A DNA stretch of 64,000 nt from Mariniflexile sp. TRM1-10 (lineage in GTDB: Bacteria; Bacteroidota; Bacteroidia; Flavobacteriales; Flavobacteriaceae): assembly GCF_003425985.1 (NCBI RefSeq), contig NZ_CP022985.1, positions 3,766,001 to 3,830,000 of the forward strand. Reading direction: 5' to 3'. The notes below the pieces were generated by a model. That model was given only the letters and a program-made list of their open reading frames with translations. It searched no databases and was not told the DNA's origin. Position numbers and translations under genes: made by a program. This document shows, piece after piece, positions 7,726-17,051 of this stretch (positions are counted from its first letter, which is position 1; the number at the start of each line of letters is the position of its first letter).

Positions 7726-8496
7726 ATGAAAATGATTTCAAAAAACCTTCGGCATTTACGCCATCTGAAAGGACTCACACAAGAAACCCTTGCGGATGTG
7801 CTTCAGGTAACCCGTTCACGCATCAGCTCATACGAAGAAGAGCGTTCAGCACCCACGATTGAGATGTTGATTAAAATCTCTGATTATTTTAAGTTACCTA
7901 TTGATATTTTGTTGAAGAACGACCTAACAAAAGCAACGGACACTTCTTTTATAGACATAGGAAACCAACGTATCCTGTTTCCGATTACCGTAGATAATGA
8001 CAATAATGACCTGATTGAAGTCGTTCCGATAAAAGCCTCTGCTGGCTATTTGGCTGGCTACGATGATCCTGAATACATAGAACAGTTGGAAAAAATAAAA
8101 CTCCCATTTCTACCAACAGGAAAGCACAGAGCCTTTCCCATAAAGGGAGATTCCATGTTGCCCATGAAAAGTGGCTCTTATGTGGTGGGGCGTTTTGTGG
8201 AAGACAGAAACGATATAAAAAGTGGAAAAACCTACGTGCTTGTGACCCTTAATGAGGGGATGGTTTATAAACGGGTCATTAACAACATTGAACTGAATAA
8301 TTCACTGCTCCTAATATCAGACAATAAAACCTATCACGACTACAGTGTCCCCATAGACGAGGTCCTTGAATTATGGGAGTTTACATGTAGTATCAACACC
8401 CAAGAATATAGTGAGCAAGAACTAAAAATAAGCAGTATCATCAACATGTTTAATGAATTAGGAGTTGAATTAAAGGCCTTAGAAAAAATAAAATAA
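7726..8496 (+). CDS. XRE-type repressor with S24 (LexA/CI-like) autoprotease domain
   Basis: I start at the ATG at 7726 (or 7732). The longer frame from 7672 would include the operator and promoter. An N-terminal XRE helix-turn-helix (TQETLADVLQVTRSRISSYE) is followed by an S24 peptidase domain with a likely Ala-Gly cleavage site (IKASAGYLAGY), the Ser nucleophile in KGDSMLP and the Lys in VYKRV. This is the layout of LexA/CI repressors that self-cleave when RecA filaments form. It overlaps the nuclease gene downstream by 1 nt. Autoregulation through the palindromes at 7686-7722 is inferred. Confidence 0.85.
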   Translation: MKMISKNLRHLRHLKGLTQETLADVLQVTRSRISSYEEERSAPTIEMLIKISDYFKLPIDILLKNDLTKATDTSFIDIGNQRILFPITVDNDNNDLIEVVPIKASAGYLAGYDDPEYIEQLEKIKLPFLPTGKHRAFPIKGDSMLPMKSGSYVVGRFVEDRNDIKSGKTYVLVTLNEGMVYKRVINNIELNNSLLLISDNKTYHDYSVPIDEVLELWEFTCSINTQEYSEQELKISSIINMFNELGVELKALEKIK

Positions 8497-9833
8497 TGTA
8501 CACCATCATTGATATTGAGACTACGGGACAAGGGAATAAAATCACGGAAATATCTATTTTCAAATATGATGGTGATAAAGTCATAGATGAATTTACCTCT
8601 TTGGTCAATCCCCAAAGTTATATACCCGATTACATAACAGTCTTAACGGGCATTGATAATTTTATGGTTGCCAATGCACCAACTTTCTCAGAAATAGCAG
8701 ATACCGTTTTAGCCATTACGGAGGGGATGGTTTTTGTTGCCCATAGTGTCAATTTTGATTACAATGTGATACGGAATGAGTTCAAGGCATTAGGGATTGA
8801 TTTCACAAGAAAAAAGCTTTGTACGGTGCGACTCTCCAGAAAATTGATTCCTGGCCACAAGTCTTATAGCTTGGGTAAAATTTGCCGGGCCTTGGATATT
8901 GACATCAACGGAAGGCATAGGGCTAGAGGAGATGCCGAAGCCACCGTCATCCTTTTTGAAAAGTTATTACAAACCGATGGTTCTGAAATCGTCATTAATG
9001 ACTTTCTTAAAAAATCGTCTAAAGAAGCCACTTTACCTCCACATTTACCAAGTGCCGTATTTAATGCGATACCAAACGAAGCAGGCGTTTATTATTTTAA
9101 GAACAAAAAAGGGAAAGTCATTTATGTAGGCAAAGCAAAAGATTTAAAGAAACGGGTCTTGGGTCATTTTTATAATAAAACGGAACGGGAACTTAACCTT
9201 TGCAGGGAAACAGCCGATATCGATTTTGAACTATCAGGCAGTGAGCTTATCGCACTTCTTATGGAAGATGCCGCCATAAAAAAGCATTTTCCAGAGTATA
9301 ACCAAGCTGCCAAAAGAATACCTAAAGCCTATGCCATTTTTATGTTTGAGGACAGAAACGGCATCATCCATTTGGCATACAATATCTTAAAAGGAGCACC
9401 CAACCCATTACTGACCTTTTATAACATTACGGATTGCAGACAATTTTTAGAACGACTTTGCATGCAATTTGAATTATGCCCCAAGTATTGCCATCTACAA
9501 GAAGGAGTTGCCCAATGTTCACATTACCTCATTAAAACCTGTAAGGGCGTTTGTATTGAAAATGAATCTGTCCATGATTACAATAGCCGTGTTCAAAACG
9601 CCATAAAGCATACTATGGAATACGCCAAAGATATGGTTATCAAAGAAAAAGGCCGTCATGCCGAAGAAGAAGCCTTTGTGATGATTAGAAATAGCGTGTA
9701 TGCAGGCTATGGCTTTATAGACCGATCGGAACAAATCATTTCAAAAGAGGATTTAGAGACTTATTTGATTCCCCAAAAGGATAATGTGGATGTTCAGAAG
9801 ATTATTAGAAGTTATATGTCTGTGGGGAGATAA
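8496..9833 (+). CDS. DnaQ-like exonuclease fused to GIY-YIG (UvrC/Cho-like) nuclease
   Basis: Residues 1-165 are a DEDD 3'-5' exonuclease of the DNA polymerase III epsilon type (IIDIETTG at the start, VAHSVNFDYNV, and HRARGDAEAT near residue 150). Residues about 195-280 are a GIY-YIG endonuclease module (GVYYFKNKKGKVIYVGKAKDLKKR) as in UvrC and Cho. The remaining C-terminal part contains a Cys-rich segment (CPKYCHLQEGVAQCSHYLIKTC), also as in Cho-like proteins. The fusion is well known in bacteria and is thought to act in excision repair. Coupling to an S24 repressor suggests damage induction. The dinB/dnaE2-type genes that often accompany it are not here. Confidence 0.9.
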   Translation: MYTIIDIETTGQGNKITEISIFKYDGDKVIDEFTSLVNPQSYIPDYITVLTGIDNFMVANAPTFSEIADTVLAITEGMVFVAHSVNFDYNVIRNEFKALGIDFTRKKLCTVRLSRKLIPGHKSYSLGKICRALDIDINGRHRARGDAEATVILFEKLLQTDGSEIVINDFLKKSSKEATLPPHLPSAVFNAIPNEAGVYYFKNKKGKVIYVGKAKDLKKRVLGHFYNKTERELNLCRETADIDFELSGSELIALLMEDAAIKKHFPEYNQAAKRIPKAYAIFMFEDRNGIIHLAYNILKGAPNPLLTFYNITDCRQFLERLCMQFELCPKYCHLQEGVAQCSHYLIKTCKGVCIENESVHDYNSRVQNAIKHTMEYAKDMVIKEKGRHAEEEAFVMIRNSVYAGYGFIDRSEQIISKEDLETYLIPQKDNVDVQKIIRSYMSVGR

Positions 9834-9910
9834 ATAGCCATACAGGATTTATCCAACTCGGGAGTCTATTTATTAAATGATTTATAACTTATATATTAGC
9901 AAATCCAATT

Positions 9911-10117
9911 TTAAAATTTAGCATGATCAATTATCTTTTTTGCTACTGAATCTGCATCATCATTTGAAAAGACTTGCACTTTTATATTTTGGCCATTAAA
10001 AATTGCTTGAATATCACCAATATGATCTTTGCTTATTGCATTGAAATCTATTGATTCTACACTTCTAAACATTTCGTAAGACGCTAATTCCATTATTATA
10101 TTTGATAACCCAATCAT
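9911..10117 (-). CDS. hypothetical protein, 68 aa, end of the type I RM operon
   Basis: A 68-residue ORF begins 21 bp after the hsdR stop on the same strand, preceded by the A/T-rich leader typical of this genome. It has no signal peptide or recognised domain; a mixed helix/strand pattern with DDADSVAKKIIDHAKF at the end is all that can be seen. It may be co-transcribed with hsdR. I cannot assign a function, and a chance ORF is possible. Confidence 0.4.
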   Translation of the reverse strand: MIGLSNIIMELASYEMFRSVESIDFNAISKDHIGDIQAIFNGQNIKVQVFSNDDADSVAKKIIDHAKF

Positions 10118-10138
10118 ATTTAATTGTATTTATTTAAT

Positions 10139-13100
10139 TTATACTTTATTATATTTTTTAAAATTCTCAGCTTGCTCAAAAATTTCTTTGTAAACCTCAT
10201 CGCGTTCAACTGGAGGGTAACCGAATTCATCCAAGAGTAGAATTAAACCAACCTTAAGTGCTGATTTTATATCGGCACGTTTGCTCCAATCAGGAAATTT
10301 GGCTTGACTGTCAACCAAATCTTTGACCGCTTTGGCTAACTCAATCAATTTGTCTTCCGGATAAGTAAAATCATATTTAATGCACAGTTCTTTTAAAATG
10401 TCATAAAAGGCTTTTTCCTCAAAATCAATCCCTAATTCATCTCCAGCTTTAAATTCTTTGTAGACATCCCATATAAGGTTAGTAAGGTGTTCTGCCATTT
10501 CTTCATAGACTTCACTTCTAAAAACATCGTTTTCATCTCTTTGGTTATATTTGTCAACCAAGAATTCCATTTTCTTTGAGAAGTCAACCCCTTTAACCTT
10601 GTTTACTTTCTTCATTTCACCTATGGCACGGGCCAAAAGCTGTTGAAGTAATTTTATCTTGGTATTAGGAAGCTTTATTTTATCAATCTTGGCCAAATAG
10701 TCTTCATCAAAAAGATCCTGCTCTTTTTGGGTTTCTTCACCCATTTTGAAGATTTCATCAACACCATCACTTTGTAAGGCATTTTTAATCATTTCCCTTA
10801 CTTTGGCATTCATTTGGGCGGTATCGGGTGCATCACCCTTTGTTAGTTTAAAAACAATGGATCTTACTGCCAAATAGAAATGGGTATAATCTCTTTCTTC
10901 CTGTGTCAACTGCTCACTACCGGCACATATGTCATAAGCTGCTTTAAGCCTTTTAACTAAACCCATAAAGCGAGTTTCCAACTCTTTTGTAAGCTGAGCA
11001 TATTCCGCAGCCATATTAAGTGTGTTTAACTGCTCTAATGGAGTTCCTTGAAAGTATTTGGTATTATCAAATTTATGAAAGAGCTTGGAAAGTAAATCCA
11101 AGTGATTTCTAACCACTATTAAAGATTGCTGGATATCTTCAAAATTATCTTTGTCACCTTCCGAGTATTTCTTTAAGGCTAAATTCATTTGATTTTTGAT
11201 GCCGATGTAGTCAACTACCAAACCTTTGTTTTTGCCTTTAAATTTGCGGTTTACACGAGAAATCGTCTGAATTAAATTGTGCTGTTGTATGGGCTTATCA
11301 ATATAAATACTATCTAAGAAGGGAACGTCAAAACCAGTCAACCACATGTCTACCACAATGGCAATTTTAAAATTAGATTTTTCATTTTTAAACTGCCTAT
11401 CTAATTCCTTACGGTACTCTTTAGTTCCCAATAAATCGTACATTTCTTTTGGGTCATCCTTACCACGGGTCATAATCATTTTGATGCGCTCCATAGGTTT
11501 TATTTCCCTTTTATCCCTATCGCTCAATGCCGCACCTTCTTCAGCAACTCTTACAACATTCCATTCGGGTTTTAGTTCTATGACATTTTTATAAAACTCA
11601 TAGGCGATTTCACGAGAGCTAGAAACAAACATGGCCTTGCCCTTAACGGTAGCTCCTTCCGTAACACGATTTTCATAATGCTTTACAAAGTCCGTGGCTA
11701 ATTCATTCAATCTATCTGGATCTCCTAAAATAGCATTCATATTGGCTGATTGCTTTTTACTTTCCTCAATTTGGTACTCATTAGCGCCAGATTCTTCGGC
11801 TACTTGATAATATGCTTCTATTTTTTCTAATTCACTATTGTATAAGGCTATTTTAGCAGCTCTGCCTTCGTACACGATTTTTACCGTGATTTCATCCTTA
11901 ACGGATTCTGTCATGGTATAAACATCTACCACCTTACCAAACACATCCAAGGTGGCATCAATAGGTGTGCCTGTAAAGCCTACAAAAGTGGCGTTGGGTA
12001 ACGAGTCGTGTAGGTATTTGGCAAAGCCAAAAGACTTTTTAACGCCGTATTCCGTAACCCTTACTTTTTGGTCTAAATTGGTTTGGCTTCTATGCGCTTC
12101 GTCTGAAATACAGATGACGTTGGTGCGCTCGGTGAGTAATTCTATATCTTCTGTAAACTTGTGAATGGTGGTTAAAAACACACCACCACTGGCACGTCCT
12201 TGTAGCAACTCCCTCAATTCCGCTCTACTTTCTACACTTTTAATGGTATCGTCACCTATAAATACTTTGGCATTGGTGAATTGCCCTGAAAGTTGGTCGT
12301 CTAAATCGGTACGGTCAGTAATTAAAACGATTGTTGGGTTTTCAAAATGCCCGCTTTTCATCAACAACCTTGTGAGATAAAGCATGGTGTAGCTCTTACC
12401 ACTTCCTGTTGCACCAAAATAAGTGCCTCCTTTGCCATCTCCTTCGGGTTTCTGAGCCTTTTTAATGTTGTCGTATAAGGCTCTTGCAGCATAGTACTGA
12501 GGATAACGACAAACAATTTTCTCATCTTTTTTAGACGTATCTGGAATGTAAATAAAATTTTGAATAATGTCTCTAAGGCGGTTTTGGTGCAACATGCCTT
12601 GAACAAGTGTAAACATGCTATCTATACCATCCACATCTTTGGCTAAACCTGAAATTCTGCGCCACGCATAAAAAAACTCATAAGGTGCAAAAAAAGACCC
12701 TGCTTTATTGTTGACACCATCACTAATTACGCAAAAGGCATTGTACTTAAACAGTTCTGGAATGTCCCTTTGATATCTTGTGGTAAGCTGAATGTAGGCA
12801 TTATGAATGGTACAATTTTCTTGAATAGCAGTTTTAAACTCAAATACCACTACCGGAATGCCATTGATATAAATGATTCCGTCCGGGATTCTTTTTTCTG
12901 TGTCTACAATTTCCAGTTGGTTGACGAACTTGTAGCTATTGCTGTTCTCTTTAGAATAGTCGATTAAGTAAACCCAAATATCTTTTTGGTTACGGTCTTC
13001 ACGCTTAAAGCTAAAACCATCAGATAGCCATTGCGTTGCCTTTTTATTGGTTTCGTACAAATCGGATGCTGGCAAAGTTTTTAACTGCAAAACAATAGAC

Positions 13101-13282
13101 TTAGCTTCTGTAAGGGTAAGTCCTTCAGATTTATATTGATTTAGCAGAAACGCTATCAAATCTTCTTCAATGAGCACTTCTTCGGGATCACGGTTTATAG
13201 TATTTCCTAAATAATGTGGGTATGCTTCGTTACCCAATAATTCTATAAATGCGTCTTCTAATTTTGCTTCTGTAAATTTCAT
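10139..13282 (-). CDS. hsdR: type I restriction enzyme R subunit
   Basis: The 1047-aa protein has the full HsdR order. The N-terminal PD-(D/E)xK nuclease (PDGIIYINGIPVVVFEFKTA, about residues 133-152) is followed by a superfamily 2 translocase with Walker A GATGSGKSYTM, the DEAH box ISDEAHRSQ, GFTGTPID and a late QTISRVNR motif VI. A helical C-terminal region contacts the methylase. It translocates DNA and cleaves unmodified targets together with HsdM2S. The start overlaps the stop of the AlbA-domain gene by 4 nt (ATGA). No disabling change is visible, which matters because hsdM is frameshifted. Confidence 0.95.
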   Translation of the reverse strand: MKFTEAKLEDAFIELLGNEAYPHYLGNTINRDPEEVLIEEDLIAFLLNQYKSEGLTLTEAKSIVLQLKTLPASDLYETNKKATQWLSDGFSFKREDRNQKDIWVYLIDYSKENSNSYKFVNQLEIVDTEKRIPDGIIYINGIPVVVFEFKTAIQENCTIHNAYIQLTTRYQRDIPELFKYNAFCVISDGVNNKAGSFFAPYEFFYAWRRISGLAKDVDGIDSMFTLVQGMLHQNRLRDIIQNFIYIPDTSKKDEKIVCRYPQYYAARALYDNIKKAQKPEGDGKGGTYFGATGSGKSYTMLYLTRLLMKSGHFENPTIVLITDRTDLDDQLSGQFTNAKVFIGDDTIKSVESRAELRELLQGRASGGVFLTTIHKFTEDIELLTERTNVICISDEAHRSQTNLDQKVRVTEYGVKKSFGFAKYLHDSLPNATFVGFTGTPIDATLDVFGKVVDVYTMTESVKDEITVKIVYEGRAAKIALYNSELEKIEAYYQVAEESGANEYQIEESKKQSANMNAILGDPDRLNELATDFVKHYENRVTEGATVKGKAMFVSSSREIAYEFYKNVIELKPEWNVVRVAEEGAALSDRDKREIKPMERIKMIMTRGKDDPKEMYDLLGTKEYRKELDRQFKNEKSNFKIAIVVDMWLTGFDVPFLDSIYIDKPIQQHNLIQTISRVNRKFKGKNKGLVVDYIGIKNQMNLALKKYSEGDKDNFEDIQQSLIVVRNHLDLLSKLFHKFDNTKYFQGTPLEQLNTLNMAAEYAQLTKELETRFMGLVKRLKAAYDICAGSEQLTQEERDYTHFYLAVRSIVFKLTKGDAPDTAQMNAKVREMIKNALQSDGVDEIFKMGEETQKEQDLFDEDYLAKIDKIKLPNTKIKLLQQLLARAIGEMKKVNKVKGVDFSKKMEFLVDKYNQRDENDVFRSEVYEEMAEHLTNLIWDVYKEFKAGDELGIDFEEKAFYDILKELCIKYDFTYPEDKLIELAKAVKDLVDSQAKFPDWSKRADIKSALKVGLILLLDEFGYPPVERDEVYKEIFEQAENFKKYNKV

Positions 13283-14619
13283 TGGGTTTTCCTATTCTTA
13301 CCTTTTTGGGTTAGTCTATATTTTTGCTTACTGCTCTTTGGCTTATCAGGTATTGTCATTTCAATTAAGCCCAATTCTAAAGATTTTTGAATATATTCTG
13401 TTCTAAAATACTCTCTGTGCGTTAGCCCCAATCGTTCCATCAGTTCGTTTGTGCTATACGGTTTATCTAAAACCAATAATAGATTTTTAACTTGCTCGGT
13501 AACTTGCTCGGTAACTTGCTCGGTAACTTGCTCGGTAACCTTTTCAGAAGCAGGAAATGTCATTCGCGTAAAGTTATCCATAAATCTAAAACATTCTTTA
13601 CCATAGCTCTCCATAATTCTTGGAACACCAGAACCCAGTTGCTCTACCAATTCCAAATCTCTATAAACACGCATTAATTCTTTATTTCTTGGGATAGAAA
13701 CGCCTTCAAAAAAATCCATTTCACTTAATCCTTCAGGTAATGAACCTGCTGACGTTATTTCAATTCTATCATCAAATATTTCAAACTTGGGTGGAACTTC
13801 ACGTGTATAGTCGTTATGGACTATCGCATTATATATGGCTTCCCGCAAGGCAATAGGGTTCCATAACTTCCGTTCAATCCGATGCTTTGATGTGATGGTT
13901 GCAAAAGTTGTATTTTCCACTGCAATTTTATCCAATACACTTTTTGTTGCCTTAATAAGGGAACAATATCCATATTCGTTGTTTTCTATTAACTCGACTC
14001 TATTTAGACCTTTATATTTGGCTACTTTAATGGATACATTGTTAACATCTGCTAAAAGGTATGCCGCATAATTCAAAAAACCGTCTTCAGTAAGCAGCTC
14101 TAAGTTCTTTTTAAACTGTTTGTTAAGAGGTTTGCCATTTTCTTGGTAATAGATATGAAGCTGTTCAAAATTCAAGTCTTGACGATGCGATTTTATTTTT
14201 CCTATGGAGTTACGGGTACGGGAAGCGAAAAGTTTATCAATTATAGCTTGCGGCATGGGTTCAGCTGACGTACCTATACGAATGAAACTACCTTTTTCAG
14301 TCATGCCATATTTCTTTTTGAAATACGGTTTTTCGCTACCACTGGCAACAATTATTTTTATGATGGTCTTGCCGTCTTTATCTTCTGAAACCACATCAAA
14401 CAAGCCCATAGCCGAAGGGGAGATGTTATTTTTTATACGGTCTTTAATTTTTAGCATATCACCATCTGGGTCAACTACACCAATCGTTTTTCCAGTTTTT
14501 TCAATACCGATATACACCAAACCGCCTTCATGATAGTTTAAAAAGGCAACCACCTCTTTTTCCAAATCTAAGTCTTTGGTGAGTTCAGCTTTATATTCTA
14601 TTCGGTTGGTTTCTGTCAT
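13279..14619 (-). CDS. AlbA/Schlafen-like ATP-binding domain protein
   Basis: Residues 1-135 form an AlbA_2 (Schlafen AlbA_2/divergent AAA-4) domain (RIEYKAELTKDLDLEKEVVAFLNYHEGG, with GLVYIGIEKTG). They are followed by an HATPase_c_4 type region (REAIYNAIVHNDY, then IEITSAGSLP) and a C-terminal winged helix. Between the last two lies a run of VTEQ repeats encoded by 12-bp tandem units. Such proteins sit next to restriction genes and are described as putative DNA- or RNA-binding regulators. The gene begins 30 bp after the ABC-3C ATPase and overlaps hsdR by 4 nt, so it belongs to the same operon. Confidence 0.8.
   Translation of the reverse strand: MTETNRIEYKAELTKDLDLEKEVVAFLNYHEGGLVYIGIEKTGKTIGVVDPDGDMLKIKDRIKNNISPSAMGLFDVVSEDKDGKTIIKIIVASGSEKPYFKKKYGMTEKGSFIRIGTSAEPMPQAIIDKLFASRTRNSIGKIKSHRQDLNFEQLHIYYQENGKPLNKQFKKNLELLTEDGFLNYAAYLLADVNNVSIKVAKYKGLNRVELIENNEYGYCSLIKATKSVLDKIAVENTTFATITSKHRIERKLWNPIALREAIYNAIVHNDYTREVPPKFEIFDDRIEITSAGSLPEGLSEMDFFEGVSIPRNKELMRVYRDLELVEQLGSGVPRIMESYGKECFRFMDNFTRMTFPASEKVTEQVTEQVTEQVTEQVKNLLLVLDKPYSTNELMERLGLTHREYFRTEYIQKSLELGLIEMTIPDKPKSSKQKYRLTQKGKNRKTQ
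13489..13536 (-). repeat. 12-bp tandem repeat, four units (VTEQ codons)
   Basis: Four identical copies of AACTTGCTCGGT (plus strand) encode successive TEQV on the minus strand, inside the linker before the C-terminal winged helix. Because the unit is a multiple of three, copy-number change would alter linker length without frameshift. Confidence 0.9.
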
Positions 14620-14649
14620 TTATTCTTTTCTGATTTTCTTAGGTAAATT

Positions 14650-16578
14650 TCATATTAACTTTTCACCACCGTTTTTCCATCGTTTTCTAACATAGGATTC
14701 AAACTCGGGTTCATCTGCGTGGTCCATAACAATTATTTGTGGCAAGAAACCACAATCTTTTTTTATGAACTCTAATTCATCTTTTAATACGGTAAATATA
14801 TTTTTAACCTGTTTTATGTTTTCATCCAACTCGCCTTCCATACCATCTGTATCTTTATAAGCCCTTGGGAAATAAACTTGACTCGGTTGGTCAATCATTA
14901 AAAAAGAAGGGATACTTGATTTTTTTGATTTACAATTTAAATGAAGAAATGCAATGAAAATAGAAAGATGACAAGCTAGCCAGTTAGCACCACTACCCAT
15001 CTCTGAAAGAAGAATCTTTTCTTTCTCATTGAAATGATAATAGAAAGAAAAATCTTCTAACCGGAATTGTAGCCTTCCGGGTCTAAGTTCTGTTTCAAAG
15101 TCCAGTTTTTCGCATACAGCTGTCATTCGGTCAGCAAGAAAACCTTCGGCTTCTTTTATTTTTGTAGTTACATCAAACCCCTCCAACTTTTCTTGTAGCC
15201 ATTTGATCCTTTCTTTTATTTCTTCAATACTGGATGAACCTTTAACCATTGTATTTTGCTTTACCAATTGTTTAATATTGGCATCAGTTGCTCCCTTTAA
15301 TATATTAGCCTGTTCAATAAGTGATTTATTCTTAATGAATATTTCATCTTGTTCTTCCAGTTTTTGAATTTCTGACGAAAGAATGGCTATTTGACGTTTT
15401 AAACTATCCCTATCTTTTTGCAACGATTCAATTTGTCCTGAATTATCTATTTCATAAGTTCCTATTTTAGATAATTCAGTTTTGAGTTTTGTTTTAGATT
15501 CTGATAATGAATTAACTATAGAAGTGATTTCAGTAACTTGATTGCTACATACAGGACATTTTAAATTATCATCCTTTGTTTCTTCAATTAGGACTTGATC
15601 AATACTTCGTAACCTATTAGAATATGTATGAGATAGCACATTGTTGTTCGAAAGTTCCCGTAATAAAATCTCTTTCTCAGAAAGCACTTCTTTTAAATCA
15701 AATCTTTTAGATTCTTTATTTTCTATTTCTAATTTTAGATTTGAGTTACTAAAAGAGTTGATTGAAATAGATGGAAGATTATATGAAATATCTTTTAATT
15801 GTCTGATAGATAAATTATCATCTAATTCCATACCTATAAATACAAAATAAGATTTTAATAATAATCTGATTTTTTCTGATAATTCTTCATCATTTATTTT
15901 TAATTTCTCAATAAGCTTTTCTTCTATCCTTAGTTCTTTTCTTTTTTGCTCTAATTCTCTTCTAATGAGAAAATACTCATTGCTTTCCCACCCAATGAAA
16001 ATAGGGAAATCTGCAATAGTTTTCTTTCGCTTATTAAAGTCTTCAAAACGATAAAAGAGGCTGTGCTTATTTGCAATTAAATTTTGATGCTGAAATAATA
16101 AAGAAACCATACTTCTCAGAGTTACCTTCCCTGCATTCCTTTTATCTTCTTCGCTATCAGTTCTAGTATCAGAAATAGATAGACCCAAATGTCGCTCAAC
16201 TTCTTCTTGAGCATCCTTTAATTTTTTAGCTTGTGTAGATGTAAAATATTCTTTATTAAGATTAGCTAGAAAGTTGTCGTCAGTTTCAAATCGAAGATAA
16301 ACATCCCCACCACTACCATTGCTTGAATTTGGACGAGCAATGGAAATATACTTATCAGAAACCTTCAAAATAACTGCAAACATTTCTGCAAACTTGTCTA
16401 TAATCCCTTTAGGTATAGTTGACCGACTTGAAAAAAGGCAGTAATCAACAATTTCAATTAAAGCACTTTTTCCTGTTTTAGAATCTCCAGTAATAATATT
16501 TAATCCGGGCTTTAAATCTACATTCCGTATTTCATCAGCTCGTCCGAAGATGACTATTTTGTGTAATATTGCATTCAT
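14650..16578 (-). CDS. ABC-3C system ATPase (DUF3732, SMC-like)
   Basis: The protein is an SMC/Rad50-like ATPase of 642 aa. Walker A is ITGDSKTGKSAL near residue 30. Long coiled coils surround a zinc-hook CPVC at about residue 344, and an ABC signature-like LLSEMGSGANW and Walker B SFLMIDQP follow near the C-terminus. This matches DUF3732, the ATPase of three-component ABC (ABC-3C) conflict systems. It overlaps the small middle-component gene by 4 nt. In such systems the ATPase is predicted to sense invading DNA or its products and gate the effector. Mechanism is inferred from the family. Confidence 0.85.
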   Translation of the reverse strand: MNAILHKIVIFGRADEIRNVDLKPGLNIITGDSKTGKSALIEIVDYCLFSSRSTIPKGIIDKFAEMFAVILKVSDKYISIARPNSSNGSGGDVYLRFETDDNFLANLNKEYFTSTQAKKLKDAQEEVERHLGLSISDTRTDSEEDKRNAGKVTLRSMVSLLFQHQNLIANKHSLFYRFEDFNKRKKTIADFPIFIGWESNEYFLIRRELEQKRKELRIEEKLIEKLKINDEELSEKIRLLLKSYFVFIGMELDDNLSIRQLKDISYNLPSISINSFSNSNLKLEIENKESKRFDLKEVLSEKEILLRELSNNNVLSHTYSNRLRSIDQVLIEETKDDNLKCPVCSNQVTEITSIVNSLSESKTKLKTELSKIGTYEIDNSGQIESLQKDRDSLKRQIAILSSEIQKLEEQDEIFIKNKSLIEQANILKGATDANIKQLVKQNTMVKGSSSIEEIKERIKWLQEKLEGFDVTTKIKEAEGFLADRMTAVCEKLDFETELRPGRLQFRLEDFSFYYHFNEKEKILLSEMGSGANWLACHLSIFIAFLHLNCKSKKSSIPSFLMIDQPSQVYFPRAYKDTDGMEGELDENIKQVKNIFTVLKDELEFIKKDCGFLPQIIVMDHADEPEFESYVRKRWKNGGEKLI

Positions 16579-17051
16579 ATGTTTACAATTTCGAGTTTAA
16601 TAAAAATGTTTTTACAGTCTTCTTTTGCGATTATTTGCCCCCAATTATATGCAGCCTTAAAATACTGCTTTTTCATCATATCCTGCTCCTTATTATATTG
16701 AATTTTATCATCCATTTGAATGAAATCGCTTATGACTAATTTGTGTTTATTGCCAAGATATATTAGTCCTTGATTTGTGATTTTTTTAAATTCTTCAATT
16801 TTATTAGGCATTAATATAAGTTGATTTTTTAGCTCAATAGACTTAAATAAAGTAGATATAGATGAGTTTTTATTACTATTAATTAATTTCTCAAAAATCA
16901 CTTCATCAAAAATGAAAGGCAATCCCATATAGATGAGTTCAAATTTTAATTTCCCTAACTTAGATTCACAAGCTCCACTAATAAAATGATGAAGAATTTT
17001 GCTTGTCCAAATTGGATTGTAAAGTAAGATATTGATGTCTTTTGCTCTCAT
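16575..17051 (-). CDS. ABC-3C middle component
   Basis: This 158-aa protein sits between the effector and ATPase genes with 4-nt overlaps on both sides. That position and size, plus the LGKLKFELIYMGLPFIFDE and NQGLIYLGNKHKLVISD segments, fit the middle component of three-component ABC systems, a small winged-helix-like adaptor. It has no catalytic motif. It presumably links the SMC-like ATPase to the nuclease effector. Recognition rests largely on gene context. Confidence 0.75.
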   Translation of the reverse strand: MRAKDINILLYNPIWTSKILHHFISGACESKLGKLKFELIYMGLPFIFDEVIFEKLINSNKNSSISTLFKSIELKNQLILMPNKIEEFKKITNQGLIYLGNKHKLVISDFIQMDDKIQYNKEQDMMKKQYFKAAYNWGQIIAKEDCKNIFIKLEIVNI

